From: B10-G9 sp963712165
GTDB lineage: Bacteria > Chloroflexota > Anaerolineae > Anaerolineales > UBA11858
NCBI GenBank assembly: GCA_963712165.1
Contig: CAVQGY010000003.1
Span: 248,001 to 312,000, forward strand
DNA: 64,000 nt
Direction: 5' to 3'
The position numbers were made by a program, and so were the translations under genes. Position 1 is the first letter of the stretch. Every line of letters begins with the position of its first letter. This document shows, piece by piece, positions 7,932 to 16,141 of this stretch. The notes under the pieces were generated by a model that was not told where the DNA came from, did no database searches, and worked only from the letters and a program-made list of their open reading frames with translations.

Positions 7932-8216
7932 TTAGCGTTTTTTGAATACAATGGGACAGATCTTCGTAAACTCAGTTTCAATAATGCTGTAATAGATTTC
8001 CCTGCCATCCCTCCTGGATTGCAGCATACCCTTATTCTTCATCAACCGGAGGTGCTGGGAAGTGTTTTGCATGGAGGCATTGATCTCTTCAGCGATTTCG
8101 CCCACCGTGAGTTCTCGACTTCCGAGGGCCCATATGATCTGGATCCTCAGCGCATTCCCCAGGATGGCACAGAAGTCTGCCATTTCCTGCGCTTCAGAGA
8201 TTTCGATAGGATTCAT
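7932..8216 (-). CDS. ArsR-family winged-helix regulator
   Basis: A 94-residue ArsR/SmtB-type repressor. The helix-turn-helix reads 'LTVGEIAEEINASMQNTSQHLRLMKNKGML', followed by a wing 'QSRRDGREIYYSI'. The metal-binding 'ELCVCD'-type motif of ArsR is missing. Two cysteines remain, one near residue 16 in helix 1 and one near 88 in the last helix; two-cysteine ArsR proteins such as SqrR/BigR sense persulfides, so a sulfur-sensing role is a reasonable inference, although the first cysteine is not in the SqrR position. Start set at ATG 8216 where homology begins; further upstream starts would cover the repeats at 8227-8249. It heads the sulfur operon and is the obvious candidate regulator. Confidence 0.82.
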   Translation of the reverse strand: MNPIEISEAQEMADFCAILGNALRIQIIWALGSRELTVGEIAEEINASMQNTSQHLRLMKNKGMLQSRRDGREIYYSIIETEFTKICPIVFKKR

Positions 8217-8226
8217 ATAAATACTC

Positions 8227-8249
8227 AATCGATTAACGGATTGATTAAC
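8227..8249. promoter_or_regulatory. Candidate operator of the ArsR regulator
   Basis: The palindrome AATCGATT (8227-8234) and two direct copies of GATTAAC (8231-8237, 8243-8249) spaced by 12 bases lie just upstream of the regulator start. Their position suits an autoregulatory site for the ArsR-type protein. No clear -35/-10 pair was identified. The rest of 8250-8483 shows no gene. Confidence 0.35.
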
Positions 8250-8483
8250 TACACCGACAAGTATATGAGTCGGCAGGGCCCTGGATAAGTACAATTAATC
8301 ACAAGCGCTATCAACGATTTGAATAGGAGCCTATAGATGGAATTTATACCTGTTGCGCGGGAAGGTGAAGCGCCGGGTCGGGGGAGATTATGGGCCGAAA
8401 AAGAGATTGGGAATTTTCTCCCTGAGCTTTGGCTGGTATTAATAGAGACACCTTGTTAAAATGGGGTGAAAGAGGAGAGATCT

Positions 8484-9278
8484 ATGGAGAAGTCCTTTTA
8501 TAAAGGAAAAACAGCTTTGATCACAGGTTCAGGAAGGGGGATTGGCAGAGCAATTGCCCTCTATTTCGCTGCTCTAGGGACGGATGTTGTCATTAATTAT
8601 TTCCGCAACAGGGAACCTGCAGAGGAAGTTGCCCGGGAGGCACAAGCCCTGGGTGTTCGGGCTGTTCTTGTCAAAGCCAATGTAGGGGATATGGATGATC
8701 TCACTCGCCTGGTCGCAGAAACTGACCAGGCTTTTGGGGGCCTTGATTTCCTGATCAGCAATGCAGGCTCTGGCTACAACCGCCCAGTCATGGAACAGCG
8801 GCCTAAAGGGTGGAACTGGACCATGGACATCAACGCCCGGGCTTATCTCTTCCTGGCCCAGAAATGTGTGCCTCTCATGGAAAAGAAAGGGGGAGGTTAC
8901 ATCGTGGCGATTTCCAGCCCGGGATCATTCCGGGTGCTGCCCGAATATGCGGTTGTAGGCGCTAGCAAAGCAGCCATAGAAGCCCTGACACGCTACCTTG
9001 CGGTGGAGTTGGCTTCCAGGAATATCAATGCTAATGCTGTTTCTCCGGGCATTGTTGCCACCGATGCCCTGCAGCATTTTAATACCATGCAGGATGAGGA
9101 CTTGCTGGGGGAGGTTACAGAGCAGACCCCAGCGGGAAGGATAGCCACCCCCGAGGATGTGGCTGGAATCGTGGCATTTCTATGCTCGCCAGAAGCAGAT
9201 ATGATCCGGGGTCAAACCATCATAGCGGATGGAGGGTTTACCCTTCCGGCCAGTGGGCTAACACGACCTGTCGATTGA
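8484..9278 (+). CDS. fabL: FabL-type enoyl-[acyl-carrier-protein] reductase (SDR)
   Basis: A 264-residue short-chain dehydrogenase/reductase that most resembles FabL, the NADPH-dependent enoyl-ACP reductase of fatty-acid elongation. The cofactor motif 'GSGRGIGRAIA' is at about 14-24 and 'NAG' follows at about 93. The active site has Tyr about 155 and Lys about 162 spaced Y-x6-K ('YAVVGASK'), the spacing of enoyl reductases rather than the Y-x3-K of ordinary ketoreductases. 'SKAAIEALTRYLAVEL' and 'ADMIRGQTIIADGG' match FabL closely. Start chosen at ATG 8484 behind AGAGGAGAG; a GTG at 8466 is less likely. It stands alone between divergent and downstream units. A different SDR substrate cannot be ruled out. 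Confidence 0.8.
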   Translation: MEKSFYKGKTALITGSGRGIGRAIALYFAALGTDVVINYFRNREPAEEVAREAQALGVRAVLVKANVGDMDDLTRLVAETDQAFGGLDFLISNAGSGYNRPVMEQRPKGWNWTMDINARAYLFLAQKCVPLMEKKGGGYIVAISSPGSFRVLPEYAVVGASKAAIEALTRYLAVELASRNINANAVSPGIVATDALQHFNTMQDEDLLGEVTEQTPAGRIATPEDVAGIVAFLCSPEADMIRGQTIIADGGFTLPASGLTRPVD

Positions 9279-9753
9279 TATTGGATTAAAATCCCTGATA
9301 GGCAGATTTCATTATTTGTGTGACTGGCCGAAAGGCCTGCTGGAAAAGTTCATGGTCATAGCCTTTTCTTATCAACCAAAGCTTGATATATATTCGAAGT
9401 ATGTTATACTCGAAAATCAAGCGAGAAAATCTTCTTTATCGGTTCCCAGTTCGATCAATCAACCATATTCTTTAGTACTTTTTCTGTATATAGTTTGTAT
9501 CATAAGCGAGATTTTGATCAAATTCAGTATTTAACCATAACAGGTGGAGGGATTTTTCGGTCATTATTCAGGAATAAAGAAAAGGGTAAACCGGATTTCT
9601 CCCCGATCATAGGCAAGCCCGGCAAGTCTTAGCTGCTTGAAGGTATTTATCGGGTTTTGCTTTAAGTATTCATGAAAGGAGGTGGAGTGGAAAAACATAA
9701 CCATGATCAAACTATCGAAATAATTCCCCAATTTTCCTAAGGAGGAAAACAGT
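9279..9753 (+). other. Upstream region of the liv operon
   Basis: This 475-base stretch holds no convincing gene except a possible short leader reading frame (9687-9740). An open frame at 9316-9534 has no ribosome site or recognisable product. The stretch 9360-9540 is A/T-rich and could carry promoters. 9590-9660 has short inverted repeats, but no known riboswitch motif was recognised. Confidence 0.5.
9687..9740 (+). CDS. Possible 17-residue leader peptide upstream of livK
   Basis: A GTG at 9687 follows a near-perfect ribosome site (AAAGGAGGTGGA) and opens a 17-codon frame ending in TAA at 9738-9740. The stop overlaps the start of the livK ribosome site (AAGGAGG), which would couple the two. 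The peptide has three isoleucines close together, so ribosome stalling on Ile codons could tune expression of the amino-acid transporter. No attenuator hairpin was seen between it and livK, so the claim is tentative. An ATG at 9672 would give a 22-residue form but would lie inside the ribosome site. Confidence 0.35.
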   Translation: MEKHNHDQTIEIIPQFS

Positions 9754-10962
9754 ATGTCAAAAAAATATTATATTTTTGGGCTCCTGATCGCAATCAGTAT
9801 GATCCTGGGTGCCTGCAAAGCTGGAGCAACAGCTCCTGAAGAATGTGCTGAAAATCCCGATGAGACCATCTGTGCAGTTATTTCAGAAGGCAGCACCATC
9901 AAGATCGGTTATGCTGGACCAATGGCAGGAGATTACTCCGCCTTTGGTATTGACATCTCCAACGCAGGCTTGCTTGCCGTTGATGATGCAAACGAAGATG
10001 GTGGCTTTGAGGGATTCGAGTTTGAACTCCTTATTGAGGATACTGGTGGAGGTGGAGAGGGAGGCGCATCCGTTGCTAACCTGTATGTTTCCGATCCTGA
10101 TATCGTTGCCATCGCTGGCCACACTTTCTCAGGCTCCACGGCTGCTGCCATCCCCATCTACTATGAAGCCCGCCTGCCGATGCTTTCACCATCAGCCACC
10201 CGGGCAGACCTCACCGAAGGTCCCCAGGATGTCTTCAACCGCATCCCCTTCACCGATGATATTCAGGGACAATTTGCTTCTGAGTATCTCTTCAATGTTC
10301 TTGGCGTGACCAAATTGGCAATCATGCACGATGGTGATGCCTATGGTAAGGGTCTTGCTGAGAAGGTCCAGGAAGTTTTCATGGGCCTGGGTGGCGAAGT
10401 GGTTGCATTTGAGGCAGTGACCCCAGGTGAGACCGACTACAGTGCTGTGCTGACTGATGTCGGCGCCGCCGGTCCCGAAGCTATCTACTTTGGTGGATAC
10501 TTTTCTGAATGCGCCGTGATCGCACAGGGTATGCCGGTTGCTGGTATGGAGGATGTAATCCTCTTCTCCGACGATGGTACCTTCGGTCAAACTTTCATCG
10601 AGCTGGCTGGTGTATATGCCGAGGGTGTCTACGCCGCGACCAGTGTGCCGGGGGACAGCGCTGCCAAGGCGGAATTCGACGCCTACTTCGAGAGCGTCTA
10701 TGGTGACGTGCCCGGAGATATCACTGGTTTCACCTGGCACGGTTACGATGTGGTTGATGCTCTGATCCAGTCGATCAAGTCAGTTGCCATTCTCGGTGGT
10801 GACGGCAACCTATACATCCCGCGGGAAGCACTGGTAAAAGCTGTCAACACCATGACTGGCTACCAGGGCCTGACCGGGGAGCTGACCTGCAATGCTGGTG
10901 AGTGCAACGCCACTGGTCCAACCTTCCAGGTAGTCCAGGACGGCGTGTGGACCTACCCCTAA
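9754..10962 (+). CDS. livK: Branched-chain amino-acid ABC transporter substrate-binding lipoprotein
   Basis: A 402-residue type I periplasmic-binding protein of the LivK/amide-binding family. The N-terminus is a lipoprotein signal ending in the lipobox 'LGAC' near residue 21, so it is anchored outside the membrane. 'KIGYAGPMAGDYSAFGIDISNAGLLAVDDANE' is the usual first strand-helix of the fold, and 'GHTFSGSTAAAIPIY' and 'TRADLTEGPQDVFNRIPFTDD' match the ligand cleft region. ATG 9754 follows AAGGAGGAAAA. It is followed by the two permeases and two ATPases of one transporter. Ligands of the family include Leu/Ile/Val, urea and short amides; the context alone does not settle which. Confidence 0.92.
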   Translation: MSKKYYIFGLLIAISMILGACKAGATAPEECAENPDETICAVISEGSTIKIGYAGPMAGDYSAFGIDISNAGLLAVDDANEDGGFEGFEFELLIEDTGGGGEGGASVANLYVSDPDIVAIAGHTFSGSTAAAIPIYYEARLPMLSPSATRADLTEGPQDVFNRIPFTDDIQGQFASEYLFNVLGVTKLAIMHDGDAYGKGLAEKVQEVFMGLGGEVVAFEAVTPGETDYSAVLTDVGAAGPEAIYFGGYFSECAVIAQGMPVAGMEDVILFSDDGTFGQTFIELAGVYAEGVYAATSVPGDSAAKAEFDAYFESVYGDVPGDITGFTWHGYDVVDALIQSIKSVAILGGDGNLYIPREALVKAVNTMTGYQGLTGELTCNAGECNATGPTFQVVQDGVWTYP

Positions 10963-10994
10963 GCGCTAATTGTACCTGAGTACATAGAATAACT

Positions 10995-11031
10995 TTTTGC
11001 GAGGCAAGCTAACATAGCTTGCCTCGCAAAA
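10995..11031 (+). other. 17-bp stem-loop between livK and livH
   Basis: A perfect 17-bp inverted repeat (10995-11011 with 11015-11031) with a 3-base loop and no following U-run. Such hairpins after binding-protein genes typically protect the upstream mRNA and reduce expression of the permease genes, which suits the greater need for the binding protein. Confidence 0.75.
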
Positions 11032-11094
11032 CCATTTACTTTGATACCTCATAAATAAGACGTAACGAAAGATATATTCAGAAGAAGGCTAATT

Positions 11095-12192
11095 ATGAGT
11101 GAGAACAAACCGAAAAAATCCGCTGGACCGATAGATGCCTTTCGGATTGCCCAAGTCATTATTTTCATTTTATTCATGGTTTTTCTAACCTGGCGCTTGT
11201 ATAACGTGATAAGTTCCGGTGTTTACGGCCCAGATACCTGGGTCAGATTTGCCATAAGCGGTTTGATCATAGGCAGTGTCTATGCGGTGATCGCTATTGG
11301 ATACACATTGGTTTATGGCATCCTGTTCATGATCAATTTCGCCCACGGTGAGATCATGATGCTAGGGGCTTTTTCAGGCTATTTTGTGTTTGAAGCTCTG
11401 AAATCGATCATTGTGGATTCCAGTACCGGTGCGACTTTTCTGGATACCTACTGGATCCTGTCTGTGATCCTGGCCTTCATTGTGGGCATGTTCATCGCTG
11501 CTGTCAGTGGATATCTGTTGGAAAGGATCGCGTACAGGCCCCTCCGGGGTGCACCGCGTTTGATCCCCCTGATCAGCGCGATTGGTGCATCCATTTTTCT
11601 CCAGAATGCAGCCCAGGTGACATTTGGACCTCAAAGGCGTACTTACTATAATCCAGAGATCCTTACTCGCAGCACAGGTTGGCGGATTCCCATCGGGGGA
11701 GAAGAAGTCATTGTGACCTATACGGGTGTTTTAACCTTTGTATTATCTATCCTACTTTTGATCGGTTTATATACCCTGGTCATGCGAACACGATATGGGC
11801 GGTCCATGCGCGCTGTCGCAGAGGATAAACAGACCGCTGCTTTGATGGGGATAAACGTGGATCGAATCATCAGTAATACATTTCTGATAAGTGGCGCTCT
11901 GGGTGGAGGGGCGGGTGTGATGTGGGGCATTCATAACGGCATCATCTACCACTTTGTTGGTTTTATCCCTGGTCTAAAGGCGTTTACTGCTGCTGTTCTG
12001 GGAGGTATTGGAAATATACCCGGAGCAATGGTTGGTGGTATCTTGCTGGGCGTTGTGGAGTCGGTCGGCCCGGCAGCGCTGGGACTTGATTTTCAGCTTA
12101 AAGATGTGATCGCTTTTTCCATCCTGGTGCTGATACTGATATTCCGGCCATCAGGCATTGTAGGCGAAGTTTTATCTGAGGAGAAAGTCTGA
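11095..12192 (+). CDS. livH: Branched-chain amino-acid ABC transporter permease LivH
   Basis: A 365-residue permease of the LivH type with about eight to nine membrane segments. 'GLIIGSVYAVIAIGYTLVYGILFMINFAHGEIMMLGAF' is the strongly conserved LivH N-terminal signature. 'SAIGASIFLQNAAQ', 'RAVAEDKQTAALMGINVDRII' and 'KAFTAAVLGGIGNIPGAMVGGILLGVVES' follow in family order; the last contains the EAA-like loop. A charged N-terminal extension of about 50 residues with one extra membrane segment precedes the family domain. Its TGA stop overlaps the livM ATG. It forms the transmembrane dimer with LivM. Confidence 0.93.
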   Translation: MSENKPKKSAGPIDAFRIAQVIIFILFMVFLTWRLYNVISSGVYGPDTWVRFAISGLIIGSVYAVIAIGYTLVYGILFMINFAHGEIMMLGAFSGYFVFEALKSIIVDSSTGATFLDTYWILSVILAFIVGMFIAAVSGYLLERIAYRPLRGAPRLIPLISAIGASIFLQNAAQVTFGPQRRTYYNPEILTRSTGWRIPIGGEEVIVTYTGVLTFVLSILLLIGLYTLVMRTRYGRSMRAVAEDKQTAALMGINVDRIISNTFLISGALGGGAGVMWGIHNGIIYHFVGFIPGLKAFTAAVLGGIGNIPGAMVGGILLGVVESVGPAALGLDFQLKDVIAFSILVLILIFRPSGIVGEVLSEEKV

Positions 12193-13757
12193 TGAAAGAG
12201 AATATCAAACAAGCCAGCCGGAATGGAATGTTATTTGGTGTTATTTTGTGTATTGTCATCATATTCGGGTTAACCACAACCTTATCGGAAATCTTGGGCG
12301 ATCTGTTCGGCTTAAACTCTAACTCGCGGACCGGAAATACGGGTGGGTTGATGCTGATATTTTCACTTATGGCCCTCTGGGCTGGTTCAAAGGCAGCTGC
12401 TTTTGATAAATCCAATTGGAAATCTGCCCTGGTGTCAGGATTATTCACCGGGTTAGTGTTGAGTGTGATTGTCAGTGCCTTTACCTTCCTGGTTGGCTCT
12501 CTGGACGCTGCCGGTGTTGTAATGCGGGATTATCTTATCCAGCTGAACAGACAGGCCATCCTTTTCCTGGCCTATGGGCGCAATCTCTGGACCGGAACCC
12601 TGATAACGTTCGGTATTTTGTTGTTCTTCAGCCTATTGGGTGGATTTCTGGCATATTTCACGGAAGATCGCAAAGTTGGTGACCTGATCCATCAAAAATA
12701 TCTTTCACTTCAAGGCCGAGTATTGGATTTTGGCATTGTTAAACGTTATCAGGATAATCCAAGATCCCAGTGGATAGGTTACGGCATTCTGATTGTGATC
12801 GTATTCTTGATCCCACAATTCCTGGGAAAGTATTGGAATTATGCCATGGGAACTGTCGGTATTTATGTCTTGATGGGATTGGGATTGAATATCGTGGTCG
12901 GATTGGCAGGATTGCTGGACCTGGGGTATGTGGCATTCTTTGCGATCGGAGCATATACAGCTGGTTTATTGACTGCACCAGCGCCGATACCCATTCAGAT
13001 TGGATTCTGGCCGGTACTGATCATTAGTATCGTCTTGGCCGCATTTGCTGGTGTTCTCCTTGGTATTCCTGTTTTACGTATGAGGGGAGATTATCTGGCG
13101 ATCGTCACCCTGGGATTTGGTGAGATCATCCGTGTTCTGATCCGCAGTGATATGATGACCCCCTATCTGGGAGGCCCTCAAGGTGTGAGGGATATAGCCG
13201 GTCCAAGCCTGTTTGGCATTCCGTTTGACAGCGAAAGAGCCTACTTATATCTGATCATCATCGGTATCCTTCTTACCATATTATTCACTAATTACCTTCA
13301 AAATTCCCGGGTTGGTAGAGCCTGGATGGCGATGCGCGAGGATGAAACCGTCGCTCAAGCGATGGGCATCAATACTTTGATGTATAAATTGATGGCATTC
13401 GCAACCGGCGCAGCATTTGCCGGTCTGGGAGGTGCACTCTTCGCTGCCAGGAACCAGTATACAGGCCCAGCTGATCATACGCTGATGGTATCGATCAATG
13501 TGCTCTGCTTGTTGATCGTGGGTGGTATGGGCAGCATTCCGGGCGTGATCATAGGCGCTTTTGTTTTGAAGGGACTGCCTGAAATCCTCAGGGAGCTTGA
13601 GCTTTACAGGCTGCTAGTTTTCGGAGGATTGTTGGTAGTGATGATGATCATTCGTCCAGAGGGTATCTGGCCAGCGCCAAGGAGGATGATGGAACTCCAT
13701 GAAGATGAAGGGGGCGGAGTGACGCATGTGAAAAGCTTAATTGGAGAAAAGGGTTAA
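12192..13757 (+). CDS. livM: Branched-chain amino-acid ABC transporter permease LivM
   Basis: A 521-residue LivM-type permease. The family domain begins near residue 215 ('YWNYAMGTVGIYVLMGLGLNIVVGLAGLLDLGYVAFFAIGAY'). It continues with 'RMRGDYLAIVTLGFGEIIRVL', 'MREDETVAQAMGINTLMYKLMAFATGAAFAGLGGALFAARNQYTGP' and 'GGMGSIPGVIIGAFVLKGLPEIL'. The first 200 residues are an additional membrane domain with about four segments not present in the classical E. coli protein. The start overlaps the livH stop (TGATG), so expression is coupled. It pairs with LivH and the LivG/LivF ATPases. Confidence 0.92.
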   Translation: MKENIKQASRNGMLFGVILCIVIIFGLTTTLSEILGDLFGLNSNSRTGNTGGLMLIFSLMALWAGSKAAAFDKSNWKSALVSGLFTGLVLSVIVSAFTFLVGSLDAAGVVMRDYLIQLNRQAILFLAYGRNLWTGTLITFGILLFFSLLGGFLAYFTEDRKVGDLIHQKYLSLQGRVLDFGIVKRYQDNPRSQWIGYGILIVIVFLIPQFLGKYWNYAMGTVGIYVLMGLGLNIVVGLAGLLDLGYVAFFAIGAYTAGLLTAPAPIPIQIGFWPVLIISIVLAAFAGVLLGIPVLRMRGDYLAIVTLGFGEIIRVLIRSDMMTPYLGGPQGVRDIAGPSLFGIPFDSERAYLYLIIIGILLTILFTNYLQNSRVGRAWMAMREDETVAQAMGINTLMYKLMAFATGAAFAGLGGALFAARNQYTGPADHTLMVSINVLCLLIVGGMGSIPGVIIGAFVLKGLPEILRELELYRLLVFGGLLVVMMIIRPEGIWPAPRRMMELHEDEGGGVTHVKSLIGEKG

Positions 13758-13759
13758 AT

Positions 13760-14530
13760 ATGAGTATTCTAGAGACCCGAGGAGTGACCAAACGGTTTGG
13801 TGGCTTGTCCGCTGTTGACAATGTCAGTATCCAGGTTCCAGAGGGATCGATCTATGCCATCATCGGCCCAAACGGCGCAGGCAAAACCACTTTGTACAAC
13901 TGCATCACAGGTTTCTATCCCTCAGATAAAGGTGATATGTTATTCCAGGGAAAATCCCTGGTTGGTTTATCACCCGATCGCATCACCAATAAAGGGATTT
14001 CCAGAACCTACCAGAATATCCGGCTATTCCCGGCAATGACTGCCCTCGAGAATATCCTGGTTGGAGCCCATCCGAGATTAAAAGCCAGTTTTGTTGATGC
14101 TCTGCTGCACACACCAAGGCAAAGAGCCGAGGAAAAAAGGGCTCTGGAGAAAGCCCAGGACCTCTTGAATTTCACGGGATTGAAAGGCAAAGGTGACCTG
14201 CTGGCCAGAAATCTGCCCTATGGAGAACAGCGTCGCCTGGAAATGGCACGGGCACTGGCGAATGAGCCCAAGATCATCTTGTTGGATGAGCCGACAGCCG
14301 GAATGAATCCCAACGAGTCCCGCACCATGATGCGATTTATTGAAAACCTGCGAGATGAATTGGGAATCACTATCCTTCTGATCGAACATGACATGAAAGT
14401 TGTTATGGGAATAAGTGAATTCATTTATGTGCTGGATTTTGGTCAGTTGATTGCAAAAGGAACCCCGATTGAGATCCAGAAGAATCCCCAGGTCATTGAA
14501 TCCTATCTAGGCCGGGGTGCTGCAGGATAA
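13760..14530 (+). CDS. livG: Branched-chain amino-acid ABC transporter ATPase LivG
   Basis: A 256-residue ABC ATPase. Walker A 'GPNGAGKTT' at about 36-44, a degenerate signature region 'LPYGEQRRLEMARAL' near 152, Walker B 'IILLDEPTAGMNP' near 172 and the H-loop histidine in 'LLIEHDMKVVM' near 208. The 'NIRLFPAMTALENILVGAH' segment and the 'LPYGEQRRLE' wording instead of LSGGQ are typical of LivG. Only two bases separate it from livM. It energises import together with LivF, with ATP hydrolysed on the cytoplasmic face. Confidence 0.95.
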   Translation: MSILETRGVTKRFGGLSAVDNVSIQVPEGSIYAIIGPNGAGKTTLYNCITGFYPSDKGDMLFQGKSLVGLSPDRITNKGISRTYQNIRLFPAMTALENILVGAHPRLKASFVDALLHTPRQRAEEKRALEKAQDLLNFTGLKGKGDLLARNLPYGEQRRLEMARALANEPKIILLDEPTAGMNPNESRTMMRFIENLRDELGITILLIEHDMKVVMGISEFIYVLDFGQLIAKGTPIEIQKNPQVIESYLGRGAAG

Positions 14531-14561
14531 ATACTGAGCAGCCCTCAAAGAGAATCTAATT

Positions 14562-15275
14562 ATGGCAATGCTAGAAGTAAATAACATACACTCTTATTAT
14601 GGCAATATCCACGCCCTGAAAGGGATCTCAATCACAGTTGAAGAGAATGAAATTGTGACCCTGATCGGTGGCAATGGAGCAGGTAAGACAACCACTTTGC
14701 GGACAATCAGTGGACTTATCCATCCTCGGTCAGGTGATGTCTTCTTTGAAGGGGATAAGATCTCTGAAACTCCGGCGCATGAACTGGTTTTCCGTGGTAT
14801 TACAATGGTACCAGAAGGACGGGGGATATTTGCCAGGTTGACCGTATTCGAAAACCTGGACATGGGTGCATACTCAATGAAGGACCGTTCTACCTTTGAT
14901 GATGATCTTGCCAGGGTTTTCACTCTCTTCCCTCGCTTGAAGGAACGCCGTTCTCAAGTGGCGGGAACGCTTTCCGGTGGGGAGCAGCAAATGCTGGCTA
15001 CTGCCAGAGCATTGATGGCAAATCCCAGATTATTGCTGATGGATGAACCCTCAATGGGTTTGGCGCCCATCCTGGTAGAAAGCGTTTTTGAGACCATTCA
15101 GGAGATCAATAAGACCGGGACCACCATCCTGTTGGTGGAGCAGAATGCCACTGTTGCACTTTCGGTTGCGGACCGCGGCTATGTACTCCAGACCGGGGAA
15201 ATTGTGCTGAAGGATAATGCCGAGAATCTCCGCCAGAACGAAATGGTCCAAAAAGCATATCTGGGGATTGAATAA
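14562..15275 (+). CDS. livF: Branched-chain amino-acid ABC transporter ATPase LivF
   Basis: A 237-residue ABC ATPase with 'YYGNIHALKGISI' at the N-terminus, Walker A 'GGNGAGKTTT' near 37, signature 'LSGGEQQMLATARALM' near 138, Walker B 'LLLMDEPSMGLAP' near 160 and 'LVEQNATVALSVADRGYVLQTGEIVL' near 193, all in LivF form. The 'VPEGRGIFARLTVFENLDMGAY' segment is diagnostic. It closes the operon; a strong terminator follows at 15307-15342. Confidence 0.95.
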   Translation: MAMLEVNNIHSYYGNIHALKGISITVEENEIVTLIGGNGAGKTTTLRTISGLIHPRSGDVFFEGDKISETPAHELVFRGITMVPEGRGIFARLTVFENLDMGAYSMKDRSTFDDDLARVFTLFPRLKERRSQVAGTLSGGEQQMLATARALMANPRLLLMDEPSMGLAPILVESVFETIQEINKTGTTILLVEQNATVALSVADRGYVLQTGEIVLKDNAENLRQNEMVQKAYLGIE

Positions 15276-15306
15276 AGATAGAAATAGAAATCTGAAGCTA
15301 AAAGAA

Positions 15307-15342
15307 AACCTGTGGTGCTACAATACACTACAGGTTTTTTTT
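15307..15342 (+). terminator. Rho-independent terminator after livF
   Basis: An 11-bp stem with one G-U pair (15307-15317 with 15326-15336) and an 8-base loop, followed by a continuous T-run. It ends the liv operon 30 bases after the livF stop; the T-run ends just before the cinA ribosome site. Confidence 0.88.
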
Positions 15343-15355
15343 ATTGAGGTGATAT

Positions 15356-16126
15356 ATGCCCAGCGCAGAAATTCTAACTATTGGAACAGAACTCCTCTTA
15401 GGGGAGATCATCAACACGAATACCCAGGTCATCGCTTTGGGGCTTCGCAAGGTTGGAGTTGATGTTTTCAGGACATCGACAATTGGCGACAATCCTGAGA
15501 GGATTTCAGAAATGGTCAAGGAGTGCCTTGGACGGGCGGATATCCTGATCATGACCGGTGGTTTAGGTCCAACTGTAGATGACCCAACCCGCTTGTCATT
15601 GGCCAACGCTTTTGGACTTGAATTGGAATTCTATCCGGATTTATGGGATGGGATCGTCCAGCGTTTTTCAAAGTACGGTATTCAACCTCCGGAGAATAAT
15701 AAGCAACAGGCTTACCTGCCAGCGGGTGCAGAAAGCCTTCCCAATCCGCGGGGAACGGCTCCAGGGATACACCTATCAATAGAGGGAAAGGATATCTTTG
15801 CTTTGCCGGGTGTGCCTGTTGAGATGGAAGGTATGTTAAATGAGCAGGTTATCCCCCGGATCAAATCTATCTATGGATTAACTGGTGTGATAATGATCCG
15901 GAATATTCGGGTGGATCATATCGGTGAGTCTCAGATAGATGCCCTGATCAGTGATTTGGAGGAACTCTCCAATCCTACAGTCGGACTTGCAGCCAGCAAG
16001 GGTTTTGTACTGATCCGCCTCACAGCCAAAGCGGAAAATGAAGATCTCGCCCATGCGCTGCTGGCAGATTTGGAAAAGGAAATCGAAAGCAGACTGGCGG
16101 GTTGGACTGGCCTTCCCCGGCCTTGA
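15356..16126 (+). CDS. cinA: CinA-like protein, MoaB/MogA-type domain only
   Basis: A 256-residue protein matching the N-terminal half of CinA (competence/damage-inducible protein A), the MoCF-type domain that acts as a nucleotide or NMN-related pyrophosphatase. 'ILTIGTELLLGEIINTNTQ' opens it, with 'MTGGLGPTVDDPT' near 63 and 'ALPGVPVEMEGML' near 147 as the conserved phosphate-binding loops. The C-terminal PncC-type NMN deamidase domain of full-length CinA (about 410 residues) is absent. ATG 15356 follows GAGGTGATAT. It probably starts its own transcript after the liv terminator or uses read-through. Function beyond the family reaction is uncertain. Confidence 0.85.
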   Translation: MPSAEILTIGTELLLGEIINTNTQVIALGLRKVGVDVFRTSTIGDNPERISEMVKECLGRADILIMTGGLGPTVDDPTRLSLANAFGLELEFYPDLWDGIVQRFSKYGIQPPENNKQQAYLPAGAESLPNPRGTAPGIHLSIEGKDIFALPGVPVEMEGMLNEQVIPRIKSIYGLTGVIMIRNIRVDHIGESQIDALISDLEELSNPTVGLAASKGFVLIRLTAKAENEDLAHALLADLEKEIESRLAGWTGLPRP

Positions 16127-16141
16127 TCTAACCCTATCTGG

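Noticed and set aside
9316..9534. Open frame of 72 codons upstream of livK
   Set aside because: No ribosome site, low-complexity and unlike any known protein.
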